Assembly (NCBI GenBank): GCA_027061855.1
Contig: JAMOVT010000104.1
Coordinates: 1 to 56,358 of the forward strand
Direction of reading: 5' to 3'
DNA length: 56,358 bases
Source of the DNA: Flavobacteriales bacterium
GTDB lineage: Bacteria; Bacteroidota; Bacteroidia; Flavobacteriales; Flavobacteriaceae
The number at the start of each line of letters is the position of its first letter. Within the stretch, counting starts at the first letter, position 1. The notes under the pieces were generated by a model that was given only the letters and a program-made list of their open reading frames with translations, was not told the DNA's origin and did not search any database. Below, in pieces: positions 7,536 to 17,696 of the stretch. The position numbers and the translations under genes were made by a program.

Positions 7536-9260
7536 TTAATTTGCAACTGGGAATCCTGGTGAAGAAGGATTTGTATCCCAAAATACTTGTTGAGTTACGC
7601 CGGGTTTTTGTGATACATTAGCATTTCTATTCACTAATGAAGAAGGATACCAGAAGGATCTGATAAAACCACCGGGATTTGGCTCTAGATTAGGTTGCAT
7701 AATGTGGACACCGTTTCCTATATTTTTAGGGAAGCCGGTTCTTCGATAGAAATTATAAGCATCATTTCCATTACCATATAAGGCAACAAAAAATTGCTCA
7801 GCAAAAATTTCCCATTTTTCATCATCGGTTGCAGCATTATCCCAATCACTCATTATTTGAGATTTAAAGTATGCCCAATAATCGTTAATGTCAGGTAAAT
7901 AGAGACTGAATATTACTTCAAAGCGATCGGTACGTGGTTTAAAGTTATACACTTTTTGCCAGGATTCTTCCATAGCAGTATCCAAATCAGTTTTTGCTCC
8001 GTTAAAATCCTGGTTAATCATTTTTGATTCAGCAATCATAAATTTAACCCAGCTACTCAACATAATAGGAGTAATTCCTTCGCCACCAAATCCGTATCCT
8101 TTTTTCTGTTTTTTAAAAGAAATGTCGTCAAGGGTACCTCCGGCAGGATAGACACCGGCTAGAGTCCTATCAAATCCATCAGGTGGAATTCCCAAATCAT
8201 TACCATGGTCTCTTCCCCACCATCCATTGGCTACACCACAAAAAGTAAATCCGGCATAATGGGGTGGAGGTGTTTGAAGTGAACATTCGAGAAGTTCAGC
8301 ATCCGGAGCGGCATCTTTACCGGGTGTATCACCTCTTTGTCTATAAAAATAGAATAATATTCTAGGGTCAAAGTGATCAGGATTAAAATAAGCGTCATTA
8401 TTTCTTCCACTCATGTAATCCATAAGTGAATTAGACATATATTCATCTCCACCGGTACTTGTATAATTATCAGCATATCGAGGGTGACGAGCATCGGGGT
8501 CTGCATCACTTTTTTGCCATTGGAATTGAAAATCATCGGAAGAGCTGGTAATATAATTTCCGTCATCCACTATGGCTTGAAATTTATCCATGGCAGTAGC
8601 ATCCACTAATCTTGTATTTAATAGAGCTTTCATTTTGATTGTGTTGGCTGCTTTTACCCATTTGTCCCAATCTTTATTATAATATAAATCCAATTCAGGA
8701 TCAAATGTGTCATTATAGTTGGGATCGGTAAGTTTGGCAATAGCATCATCTAGTAAATCAATAGCAGCGTTATATACATCTTGACCATTGTCTAATTTAG
8801 GATTAGTATTTTCTGCTCCTAAAATAGTTTCTGAATAAGGAATGTCTCCAAAGTAATCAACCAATGAAATTAAAGTATAAGCTTTCATTATTTCAGTCAT
8901 AGCAATATGATGGGTGTTTCCTTTCTCACCTGCTATTTGATTGATAAGTTTCATGTCTGTAAACATATCTGCATAAGATTTTCTCCATATATAATCCATT
9001 TGAGCAGGTGTATAAGCACTTTCATAATTTCGTCCACTCATATGGAATATTCTCACTAACTCACCACTTCTATGCCCCATAGATTCTACTAAATAGGCGA
9101 AATCAACCTGGACCTTATTCAATAGCACATCCAAGTCTGCTTGTTCTTCTCTTAAATAATTAGGGTTTTGTGTAAGATCCAAGTTAAATGAATCTTTTTC
9201 ACAGGAGGTAAATATCCCTAATCCTAAGAATAGTATAAATAAAATTTTAATTTGTTTCAT
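7536..9260 (-). CDS. SusD/RagB-family outer membrane lipoprotein
   Basis: The 574-residue protein has a lipoprotein signal (Cys20 in GIFTSCEKD) and the SusD-like layout: helical TPR-like framework with YSETILGAENTNPKLDNGQDVY and a C-terminal Trp/Tyr-rich part. SusD proteins sit as lids on the SusC barrel and capture the ligand at the cell surface. The gene follows its susC partner by 12 bases. The sequence is of the SusD-like group common in non-glycan systems, so the ligand may be a peptide or other polymer; this is not decidable here. Confidence 0.92.
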   Translation of the reverse strand: MKQIKILFILFLGLGIFTSCEKDSFNLDLTQNPNYLREEQADLDVLLNKVQVDFAYLVESMGHRSGELVRIFHMSGRNYESAYTPAQMDYIWRKSYADMFTDMKLINQIAGEKGNTHHIAMTEIMKAYTLISLVDYFGDIPYSETILGAENTNPKLDNGQDVYNAAIDLLDDAIAKLTDPNYNDTFDPELDLYYNKDWDKWVKAANTIKMKALLNTRLVDATAMDKFQAIVDDGNYITSSSDDFQFQWQKSDADPDARHPRYADNYTSTGGDEYMSNSLMDYMSGRNNDAYFNPDHFDPRILFYFYRQRGDTPGKDAAPDAELLECSLQTPPPHYAGFTFCGVANGWWGRDHGNDLGIPPDGFDRTLAGVYPAGGTLDDISFKKQKKGYGFGGEGITPIMLSSWVKFMIAESKMINQDFNGAKTDLDTAMEESWQKVYNFKPRTDRFEVIFSLYLPDINDYWAYFKSQIMSDWDNAATDDEKWEIFAEQFFVALYGNGNDAYNFYRRTGFPKNIGNGVHIMQPNLEPNPGGFIRSFWYPSSLVNRNANVSQKPGVTQQVFWDTNPSSPGFPVAN

Positions 9261-9272
9261 AATATAAATTTT

Positions 9273-12200
9273 TTAAAAAGTTGCTTTAACACTTAATCCA
9301 TATCTCCTAGACTTAGGAGCATTTAGATATTCAAAACCGGAACCATTACCAACACCTAATCCGTTAACTTCGGGGTCAAAGTTAGTATCTTTGGGTATAC
9401 CTGGTGCATAGAACCAAAGATTGTTTCCTGTTATAGAGATTGATAAAGCTCCAAAAGGCAATGATTTTAAAACCTTTTTGGAGAAATTGTATGTCAGACT
9501 TAACTCTTGAAGTCTTACTACGGTAGCATCATATACTCTCATTTCATCCGGCCCATATAAAATGGTATTGAAGAAATAAGAAGAGTTATTGATTTGTTTG
9601 GTATTAGGTTCACCAGTTGTGGTAACTCCTGGGAGGATAAAGGAATTTTTTCTATCAACACCTTCAAGATTTACAACACCACGACCAAGTAATGTCGCTA
9701 CAGTTGTAGAATAAACATCTCCACCTTGTGACCAATGTACCAATACACCTAGGCTTAAGTTTTTGTATTTGAATTCATTATTAAAGTTCATAATAAAATC
9801 CGGAGTAGCATTTCCTATAATTCCTATATCCGGAGCAGTTCTATATTTACCATCTTCACCCACTATAAAGTTTCCATCGGCATCTCTATCGATTTTACTT
9901 CCAATCATAGATCCTAAAGGTTCACCTTCCATAGCCACATTTCCTAGATCGGAAAATCCGGCATACACAATTTTATCTGTGTCTTGCCCTAAATCAACAA
10001 CTACTGCTTCACTGGAAGAGAAGTTTATTCCGGAATTCCATTTAAATGAAGAAGTATTGAAAAGATCATAGTTTAAATCAACTTCGTATCCGGTATTATT
10101 AATTTCTCCAATGTTTGTAAGGGTACTAGTATAACCTGTAGAAGGATCCAATGGTCTTGAAATAATCAAATCAGTTGTTTTTCTAGAATAATAAGAAAAA
10201 TCCAATTTTAATTTATTCTTAATTAATTTTGATTCAAAACCAACTTCAAATTCATTTAGCAACTCAGGTTTAAGATCGGGGTTAGGTAATGTATTACCGA
10301 CAGTATTAGTAATAACATAATCTTGACCGTCTTTGAATCCGTGTGTATTTATAAGAACATTATCGGAAACAGGATATCCACTAGGGAAATTAGCAGAAGA
10401 CCCATAACCTACACGAAGTTTAAGGTAGTTAACAAGATCACTTTCTTTTAATGCTCCAATAGCGCTTGTGGGTATGAATGAGAGACTAGCAGACGGATAG
10501 AATAAGGATCTGTTTGCTTTGTCTAGGTTAGATACCCAATCATTTCTACCAGCCAAAGTTGCATATAGATAATCTTTATATCCAAATTGAGCTTGAGCAT
10601 AAACTCCCAATGTATTTCTTTTTGATTTATACTCTATAGCATTATGATTGATGAAATTGGAATGATTAAGCACATTAAAAGCAACTTGTTTGGAACTGGC
10701 CACTCCTTGACGATTATATCTGTTAGTACGTAGGGTTGAACCGATTGTATAATCTAATTTAAAATCATCGCTGATTTTTGTATTACCAAGTAACATGAGA
10801 GTATAATCCATGATTCGGTTATTATTATTCCATGTTTCGTAAATTCCGGATTGAGTTACCTCTGAACCTGTTTTTCCACCTTTATTTGCGGAGTTTAGAT
10901 TCGATTCGTTATAAATGTCCAATCCCATTCGATAATTAATCTTTAAATTATCGGTTAGGTCATAACCAAAGGTAATTCCTCCGTATACACGGTTTGTATT
11001 TTGGGCATTTTTTGTATTATGAACTGTCCATAAAGGATGTTGAATATCATTGCTTCCTCTATAATATACAGATTCACCAGTAACAGGATCTTGATAAGGG
11101 AGGTTCATTAAATCAATACTTCTAGGTGTATAAAATAAATTACCAAATACAGAGGGTAAGCTTCCACCTACATTACTTCCATAACTTGCAGCAATAGGAG
11201 GGGTTTCATAGTTGGTTATAACATAATTTAAGGTACCTTGGATTTTAAAATTATTCGTTAAGTCAGCTTTACCTCCAATACTAAAATTAGTTCTATCCAA
11301 ATTATTTCCGGGAGTAAAACCGGAATCATCCAATCTACTTACTCCCAAATTATATGCATATTTTCCATCATCAGATAGACCTTTTGCATTCAATGAGATA
11401 TTTTGTACAGTACCCATTCTGAAAAAATCAGCTACGTTATTTTCATAAGCTTTATAAGGGTATCTAACACCGGCATATTCAGGAAAATGCCCCGATTCTC
11501 CAATTACACCAATTGAATAGGGGTGTGGAACAGTTCCATCACTATCAATATAAGGGTCTCTGCCCCAACCATCAATTCCTTCCTTACGGAAAGCCGGCCC
11601 CCAGTTACTGTAAAACCAACCGAATGCTTGATTAAATCCTCCTCCATACTCATTTTGATAATTAGGTAGAGTTGCAATTTCGTTTCTGAAATAAGACGAA
11701 GTTATACTAATTTCGTTTTTCTTCTTTCCTTTACTAAACTTACCGGTTTTTGTCGTAATTAAAACCACACCGTTTCTTCCCTCAGCACCATATAAAGTAG
11801 TAGCTGCCAAACCTTTTAAAATACTGATATTAGCAATATTATTAGGGTCTAAATCCAAAAAACGGCTGGACCCGTTATTACCATCAACAAAGTCACCAAA
11901 AGCATTTGTATCACTGGCAAACGGTATTCCGTCAATTACGAATAATGGTCTGTTTGAACCGGAGAAAGAATTCATTCCTCGAATAAGAATATTGGTACCC
12001 GAACCGGATAAACCATTTTGTTGTACAATTTGTACACCGGAGGTTTTTCCATCGAGAATCCGAGCAATATCGCCTTCTGCTTTTTGTTCCAATTTTTCCG
12101 ATTTTACATTGGATACAGCGTAACCAAGTGCCTTTTTCTCTTTTTTAATACCTTGTGCCGTCACAACTATTTCTTCTAATTGGTCACCTTCTTTCAAGGT

Positions 12201-12482
12201 CACATTTATAGTATTGGAGGCACCCACCTTTATTTCAACAGGTTGGTATCCAACTACAGATATTACCAATACATCACCTTCTTTTGCTTTGAGAGTAAAT
12301 TTACCATCAAAATCAGTAGCTGTTCCAGTATTGGTTCCTTTGATAACTATATTAGCTCCGGGTATTGGTTCTCCCGTGCCTTCTTCGGTAACTACACCTG
12401 TAATTACCTTCTCTTGTGCAAATGTAATTTGCACAACTAACGCTAGCAAGAGCGTCAAGAATACATTAAACTTTGTTCTCAT
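9273..12482 (-). CDS. SusC/RagA-family TonB-dependent transporter
   Basis: The 1069-residue protein has a signal peptide (about 1-22), a carboxypeptidase-regulatory-like domain (about 25-105), a TonB-box-like stretch EEIVVTAQGIKKEK (about 103-116), a plug with GVQIVQQNGLSGSG and ISILKGLAATTLYGAEGRNGVVLI, and a large barrel ending in SVKATF. It imports a ligand caught by the adjacent SusD-like protein. The first 44 residues and the 5' leader are nearly the same in DNA as those of the SusC gene at 14245-17538, while the barrels differ strongly. Confidence 0.95.
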   Translation of the reverse strand: MRTKFNVFLTLLLALVVQITFAQEKVITGVVTEEGTGEPIPGANIVIKGTNTGTATDFDGKFTLKAKEGDVLVISVVGYQPVEIKVGASNTINVTLKEGDQLEEIVVTAQGIKKEKKALGYAVSNVKSEKLEQKAEGDIARILDGKTSGVQIVQQNGLSGSGTNILIRGMNSFSGSNRPLFVIDGIPFASDTNAFGDFVDGNNGSSRFLDLDPNNIANISILKGLAATTLYGAEGRNGVVLITTKTGKFSKGKKKNEISITSSYFRNEIATLPNYQNEYGGGFNQAFGWFYSNWGPAFRKEGIDGWGRDPYIDSDGTVPHPYSIGVIGESGHFPEYAGVRYPYKAYENNVADFFRMGTVQNISLNAKGLSDDGKYAYNLGVSRLDDSGFTPGNNLDRTNFSIGGKADLTNNFKIQGTLNYVITNYETPPIAASYGSNVGGSLPSVFGNLFYTPRSIDLMNLPYQDPVTGESVYYRGSNDIQHPLWTVHNTKNAQNTNRVYGGITFGYDLTDNLKINYRMGLDIYNESNLNSANKGGKTGSEVTQSGIYETWNNNNRIMDYTLMLLGNTKISDDFKLDYTIGSTLRTNRYNRQGVASSKQVAFNVLNHSNFINHNAIEYKSKRNTLGVYAQAQFGYKDYLYATLAGRNDWVSNLDKANRSLFYPSASLSFIPTSAIGALKESDLVNYLKLRVGYGSSANFPSGYPVSDNVLINTHGFKDGQDYVITNTVGNTLPNPDLKPELLNEFEVGFESKLIKNKLKLDFSYYSRKTTDLIISRPLDPSTGYTSTLTNIGEINNTGYEVDLNYDLFNTSSFKWNSGINFSSSEAVVVDLGQDTDKIVYAGFSDLGNVAMEGEPLGSMIGSKIDRDADGNFIVGEDGKYRTAPDIGIIGNATPDFIMNFNNEFKYKNLSLGVLVHWSQGGDVYSTTVATLLGRGVVNLEGVDRKNSFILPGVTTTGEPNTKQINNSSYFFNTILYGPDEMRVYDATVVRLQELSLTYNFSKKVLKSLPFGALSISITGNNLWFYAPGIPKDTNFDPEVNGLGVGNGSGFEYLNAPKSRRYGLSVKATF

Positions 12483-12509
12483 CTTATATTATTTTTGAGT
12501 TTGTCAAAA

Positions 12510-12541
12510 CAAATATGCTAATAAAAAGTTAAAAAAACAAA
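12510..12541 (-). promoter_or_regulatory. Candidate promoter of the second SusCD operon
   Basis: The minus strand reads CAtaTTTG (one mismatch to the -7 consensus) 27 bases before the ATG, with TTTG 20 bases further upstream. The paralogous susC gene has the same -7 core at the same place. Confidence 0.4.
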
Positions 12542-12685
12542 ATTCCTCATTATCTGATTTAATATTCAATTAGCATATTTATAATTTTTTGTATTTTTTG
12601 TTTCTCAAATTATAATTATTTTAATTATATGCCTTGCTATTCAAATTTTAATAAATTTAGACACTTAAATTTTTTTTTAATAAAA

Positions 12686-12711
12686 AAGAGCTGCTCATTT
12701 GAGCAGCTCTT
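12686..12711 (-). terminator. Terminator of the first SusCD operon
   Basis: AAGAGCTGCTC pairs perfectly with GAGCAGCTCTT around a 4-base loop (11 bp) and is followed on the minus strand by a U run. It separates the two SusCD units, so each is its own transcript. Confidence 0.85.
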
Positions 12712-12734
12712 AATTTATCTTTTAAAGATGAGTT

Positions 12735-14225
12735 TTATTGTTCCCACCAGATTTTAGAAGTATTAAGATCTTCTTGAGGAAGAAGTCCTTGAACACCTTG
12801 TTCCCACCCTTTAGGGTTTACATTTTTCTCATTATCTGGATAAAGCATTCTGTGAGGAATCACTCCTCCGTTTACAGCTTCCGGAGCAGGGCGAAGCTCA
12901 GGGAATCCTGTTCTTCTTTGCTCAGCCCAAGCGGCAAAACCGTCAGGGAACAAAGCAAACCATTTTTCTTCTCCTACAACTTGTGCTTGTCCAATATTAG
13001 CATCGGCAGCATCAGCTTTTCTGGCAGGAATATAAGTTCCTGTCACATATGTCATGGCAGCTGTTTGATCAGCAGCAGAGAATGGTGCAAAGAATTGTTT
13101 ATATGATTCTGTAATACCATTTTCAAGTGCATCATCAAATGTGTCTACTGTATTCCATCCTAATACAACCCCTTCTGCTCTGTTAAGCCAAGTATAAGCA
13201 GCACTGAATAATGTAAAAGGAGCATCTTCCGCATCTAAATTATCATTCATATCATCCGCATACTGGGGATAGGAGTCATAACCATAGGGCAATCCATCTT
13301 GACCATGTTGTGTAAATGCATATAACCTGTAATCAAATGTATGGTTAGAAGTAACATTTTTAGGATCAGTTAATTGAGGTCCCCAAGTTTCGGGATTTAT
13401 TCCTTTAAGAGCATCTGTCATTTCTTTTGTAATATTAAAATCAGCTGCACGTGATCTGGAAATGGGGTTAGGTAATTCACCTGTTACATCAGGAATAAAT
13501 ACCATATTATCAGCACTATCTTCAAGTAATCCATAAGCATTTCCTAAAGCTTCTTGGTATGCTGCTTCTGCTATTGCAGCTTCACTGGTATTAGATAGTT
13601 GAAGACTCAAAGCCAAAATCAATGAATTGGCAAACTTTCTCCATTTATTAATATCTCCTCCATAGTAAATATCTGTATATGCATCAGGCACAAAAGCATT
13701 GTCATCAAACATATCTCTTGCAGCTTTAGCTCTTGAAAGCAAGTCAAGATATATATCTTTTTGAGGAGTATACCCGGGAGTTAATTCAGCACTTCCTTGT
13801 AATGCATCAAAGTAAGGTATATCTCCATAGGTGTCAGTTACTCTTTTGGTAATCATAACACTTACCAATTCTGCTATTGCTCTCATGTTAGCAGTATTTC
13901 CTCTTACATCATTTGTAGTATTATAAACTTCTCTAAGGGGTTTCAATTGATTAATGTAGTAAGCATAAAAACTTCCTTTATATTGAACATATCTTTGCTC
14001 TTGTGTATATACAGTTTGAGCCTGATATTGCGAATATAATGTAGCATTTGAATAGTAAACTCTTCCACCGGAAGTTCCAAAGCTACCTAATGCGCCTCTC
14101 ATCAGTGCGTCAATATTACCTTCAGTGGCAACAGACGGATCTTGATTAATATCGCCAAAGTCTATCCTTTTACAGGCACTAAGGCTTATAGCGAGTATAA
14201 ATATACTTAAAATTATTTTTTTCAT
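12735..14225 (-). CDS. SusD/RagB-family outer membrane lipoprotein
   Basis: The 496-residue protein has a lipoprotein signal (Cys18 in ISLSACKR) and the SusD-like plan with VTDTYGDIPYFDALQG and a C-terminal EEKWFALFPDGFAAWAEQRRTG segment typical of the SusD-like lipoproteins paired with SusC. It lies 19 bases after its susC partner and ends the operon. It would bind the ligand at the cell surface. The ligand is unknown. Confidence 0.93.
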   Translation of the reverse strand: MKKIILSIFILAISLSACKRIDFGDINQDPSVATEGNIDALMRGALGSFGTSGGRVYYSNATLYSQYQAQTVYTQEQRYVQYKGSFYAYYINQLKPLREVYNTTNDVRGNTANMRAIAELVSVMITKRVTDTYGDIPYFDALQGSAELTPGYTPQKDIYLDLLSRAKAARDMFDDNAFVPDAYTDIYYGGDINKWRKFANSLILALSLQLSNTSEAAIAEAAYQEALGNAYGLLEDSADNMVFIPDVTGELPNPISRSRAADFNITKEMTDALKGINPETWGPQLTDPKNVTSNHTFDYRLYAFTQHGQDGLPYGYDSYPQYADDMNDNLDAEDAPFTLFSAAYTWLNRAEGVVLGWNTVDTFDDALENGITESYKQFFAPFSAADQTAAMTYVTGTYIPARKADAADANIGQAQVVGEEKWFALFPDGFAAWAEQRRTGFPELRPAPEAVNGGVIPHRMLYPDNEKNVNPKGWEQGVQGLLPQEDLNTSKIWWEQ

Positions 14226-14244
14226 TTTTTTAATTTTTTAATTT

Positions 14245-17200
14245 TTATAATGATAGATAAACGTTGAAGCCAAAACTTCTAGTTCCGGGTAATTGAGCAT
14301 CATCACCAAATAAGTATCCAAATTCGGAAGGATCCCAATTATGTTTATTGTCTTTTGCAACAGCTAACATACCCAAGTTTCTTGCAACAACACCAATTCT
14401 GGCTGCCTTAATTCTTTTACCCAACATTTTTTTAGGGAAGCTGTATGTTAAACTTACCTCACTTAATTTAATATAATCTGCATCATGAATAAATGTTTCG
14501 GCTAATGTAGGGTATTGTTGTTGGAAATAGTCTTGTGCAGGTACATAAGCATCAAAAGTTGCTCCTGATGGATCTACTCCTACTACATGTACTCCACCAC
14601 CATTGGCAACATCATCTCGTTTTTCATGTCCTTTGTCGTTCAAGCCGGCAGTTTCTTCAAGAATACCAGTGTATCTTCCCCACCATTCAGTAAGTGAAAA
14701 GAATTTACCCCCTTTTTGGTAATTAATTGTAGCAGCCAAACTAAATCCTTTGTATTTGAATTTATTAACTATACCGCCGTTAAAGTCTGGAAGAACACTT
14801 CCGAAATTGTAGTTTTGTTCTTGAACATAAAGTCCGGTGGTAGGATCAACTACATTTTGTCCATCAATTTTTTTAATAGCAGTCCCTTGTAGTTGTCCAT
14901 ATTCTTGACCGGGTACATTAACAACAGATACCACACCAAAACTACTTCTGGCCAATAATTGACTATCCTGTCCGGAAGCTAATTCAAGAACTTTTACATA
15001 CGGATTAGAGAAGTTGAATGCTATGTCCCATTCAAAGTCATCAGTTTTTACAGGAGTTCCTGTAATTTCCATTTCGATACCTGTTCTTTGAACATCCCCT
15101 GCATTGGTCATTAAATATCTCGCACCTGTACTATAAGGAATTTCAGTTCTGATTATCTCATTCGTTCTATGTTCGTTAAAATAAGTAATAGTAAAACCTA
15201 ATCTGTTATCAAACATTTTTGTATCTAATCCAAATTCATATGCATTAGAGGTTGCCGGATGTACATTTGGATCTACAATAGTATTAGGAGGATACATTAA
15301 GGGAAGATTTCCATAACTCGATCCCGAAATGATATAACCCGGATTTAATTCGTTTGCACTCACTTCTGTACCTACAACGGCATAATTTGCACGGATTTTC
15401 CCATAATTAATAAATTCAGGTAAATCTTGAATTGCATTTGTAAACACAAAACTTAATCCGGCAGATCCAAACATAAAGGAGTTGTCATTATCTCTTCCGA
15501 TTAAATCATAACGGCTATCCCAAACATTGGAGAAATCACCGGTAAAGAATAAATAATCTTTAAATCCTAGTTTAAAACGACTGAACATAGTGTAGGCTTT
15601 GAATTGAGATATAGAGGTAGTTGGTTTGATCACTTCCTTAGAGTTGGCAAAGTTATATACATCAGGTATAACAAAACCTTTAGTAGTTGGTTGTCCTTCT
15701 CTACTCATAGCACTTGTAAGACGACTATATTCAGCTCCTCTATAGTTCAAACCAACAATCAATCCAGCTTTCAAATCTTCAGAGAATTGTTTATTATAAT
15801 CTCCATAAACGGTCGCTTCATTCAAGTTATATATACTTTTAGAGTCGGTCATAGAGTTTAGATACTCAGTATAATCAAATGAAGTTGCATTAGAATTATA
15901 TTGCATCAAGTAGTTAGTTTTTCGATTATAATGATAGGCTGTACTTGTTCTTGATGCGTTAGCATTAAATTTTAAATTTTCAGACACTTTATATTCTAAA
16001 TCAACTTTACCAACATATCTATTATATTCAGTTGAATAAGTTTCTTGCTCTAATTGCCAGTAAGGATTAAACCAGAATACAGGTTTTTCCACTTCGGGCA
16101 AGCCAGGAATATATCCTAAATCTGCTAATTTGTATCCGTAAGGACTCCACCAGTTCCAAGAAGCTGTATAACCGTTAACGGTTTTAAGGTTTTTCAATTC
16201 TTTCATTCTGTCTGTTCTCAATTGACGTCCAAACCATTGGTTAAATGAACCTGAAATTGCATTTCCGTATGAATCGTCAAAATTTGTACCCCCATCAATA
16301 TTCTTCTTGGAGATTACTCCATTAATACCTATATTAAATTTATCGGTTACATTGATTTTAAATTTACCGGTAAAAATATTTTGTTTCATACTGGTAGTAG
16401 GAATTAAACCGGAAATATTATTTGAAGAAAAAGTTACCCTTCCGGTAGCTTTATCGGTACCACCACTCAAAGCAAAACCTGACTTGCTATTCACACCTGT
16501 ATTGTAAAAGTTTTTAACATTATCAGGAGCTGCTTCATATTTTTGAGGTTGTCCATAATAAGGGTTATCATTATTTTCTCCCGGCCACCATACATACCAT
16601 GGGGCGTAGTCACGTCCGTCAAATTTTGGCCCCCAACTTTCATCAGCATAGGGTCTTTTAATATAGCTTACTCCGTCAAGAACAGCCCATTCTGCCGGAT
16701 AATTTGAAGCCCAAGTTTGATCATAAGTTGCCCATTCAGCATCACCTCTATATCCTTGTCCGTATTCATTTTGATAGTTAGGCAAATAGGCTACCTTGTC
16801 AAAAGTTGTATTGTTATATACTTCTAATGATAATTGTCCTTTTTTACCTTCTTTGGTTTGAATAAGAATAACCCCACTAGCTCCTCTTAATCCATAAAGC
16901 GCTACAGCGGCGGGACCTTTCAGTACGTTAATGGATGCAACGTTGTCCATATCCACATTGTCAGGTGATGTTTGGACTCCATCCACAATATAAATCGCTT
17001 CTTCTCTTCCAATAGCAGAAATTGCTCCACGAAGATATACATTACCGGTTTGTCCTAATTTTGATCCTGCTTGCGCGTGAACTTGTACACCGGCAACTTT
17101 ACCTGCTAATGCGGTTTTAATATTATTGTCTTTCCCAATACTCAGGTCTTTTCCTTTTACAACTTGTTGTGCATAAGAAACTTCTTTCGGTTTTTCTTTG

Positions 17201-17538
17201 ATACCTTGCGCACCTGTAATAACTACGGTTTCCAATACATCACCGCTTTTCAAGGCGACATTTACGTTATTGGAAGCTCCTACTTTCACTTCTTTGGGTT
17301 GATATCCCACAACAGAGATCACCAATACATCACCTTCTTTGGCTTTAATGGTAAACTTACCGTCAAAATCCGTAGCGGCTCCGATATTGGTCCCTTTGAT
17401 TACCACATTGGCTCCGGGTATGGGTTCTCCCGTGCCTTCTTCGGTAACTACACCTGTAATTACCTTCTCTTGTGCAAATGTGATTTGCACAACTAACGCT
17501 AGCAAGAGCGTTAAGAATACATTAAACTTTGTTCTCAT
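14245..17538 (-). CDS. SusC/RagA-family TonB-dependent transporter
   Basis: The 1097-residue protein has a signal peptide (about 1-22), a carboxypeptidase-regulatory-like domain (about 25-105), a TonB-box-like ETVVITGAQGIKEK, a plug with GVQVHAQAGSKLGQTG and INVLKGPAAVALYGLRGASGVILI, and a barrel ending in NVYLSL. It forms an operon with the SusD-like gene at 12735. The mature barrel is only distantly like the second SusC, so the ligands probably differ, although the first 44 residues are identical. Confidence 0.95.
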   Translation of the reverse strand: MRTKFNVFLTLLLALVVQITFAQEKVITGVVTEEGTGEPIPGANVVIKGTNIGAATDFDGKFTIKAKEGDVLVISVVGYQPKEVKVGASNNVNVALKSGDVLETVVITGAQGIKEKPKEVSYAQQVVKGKDLSIGKDNNIKTALAGKVAGVQVHAQAGSKLGQTGNVYLRGAISAIGREEAIYIVDGVQTSPDNVDMDNVASINVLKGPAAVALYGLRGASGVILIQTKEGKKGQLSLEVYNNTTFDKVAYLPNYQNEYGQGYRGDAEWATYDQTWASNYPAEWAVLDGVSYIKRPYADESWGPKFDGRDYAPWYVWWPGENNDNPYYGQPQKYEAAPDNVKNFYNTGVNSKSGFALSGGTDKATGRVTFSSNNISGLIPTTSMKQNIFTGKFKINVTDKFNIGINGVISKKNIDGGTNFDDSYGNAISGSFNQWFGRQLRTDRMKELKNLKTVNGYTASWNWWSPYGYKLADLGYIPGLPEVEKPVFWFNPYWQLEQETYSTEYNRYVGKVDLEYKVSENLKFNANASRTSTAYHYNRKTNYLMQYNSNATSFDYTEYLNSMTDSKSIYNLNEATVYGDYNKQFSEDLKAGLIVGLNYRGAEYSRLTSAMSREGQPTTKGFVIPDVYNFANSKEVIKPTTSISQFKAYTMFSRFKLGFKDYLFFTGDFSNVWDSRYDLIGRDNDNSFMFGSAGLSFVFTNAIQDLPEFINYGKIRANYAVVGTEVSANELNPGYIISGSSYGNLPLMYPPNTIVDPNVHPATSNAYEFGLDTKMFDNRLGFTITYFNEHRTNEIIRTEIPYSTGARYLMTNAGDVQRTGIEMEITGTPVKTDDFEWDIAFNFSNPYVKVLELASGQDSQLLARSSFGVVSVVNVPGQEYGQLQGTAIKKIDGQNVVDPTTGLYVQEQNYNFGSVLPDFNGGIVNKFKYKGFSLAATINYQKGGKFFSLTEWWGRYTGILEETAGLNDKGHEKRDDVANGGGVHVVGVDPSGATFDAYVPAQDYFQQQYPTLAETFIHDADYIKLSEVSLTYSFPKKMLGKRIKAARIGVVARNLGMLAVAKDNKHNWDPSEFGYLFGDDAQLPGTRSFGFNVYLSL

Positions 17539-17566
17539 CTTATTTTATTTTTGAGTTTGTCAACCA

Positions 17567-17574
17567 CAAATATC
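17567..17574 (-). promoter_or_regulatory. Candidate -7 box of the first SusCD operon
   Basis: The minus strand reads GAtaTTTG, one mismatch to the -7 consensus, 28 bases before the ATG, in a leader shared with the other susC gene. A TTTG occurs 23 bases upstream, off the usual spacing. Confidence 0.3.
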
Positions 17575-17696
17575 CAAAAAAAAAGTTAATAAAAAAACAA
17601 AAAACACAAAAAATTTACCATAAAAGATGTGCTTTTTAGTTATTTGCCTTTACATAACCTTTGTTAAAGAAAATAAAAAATCTTATTTTAATTGTT

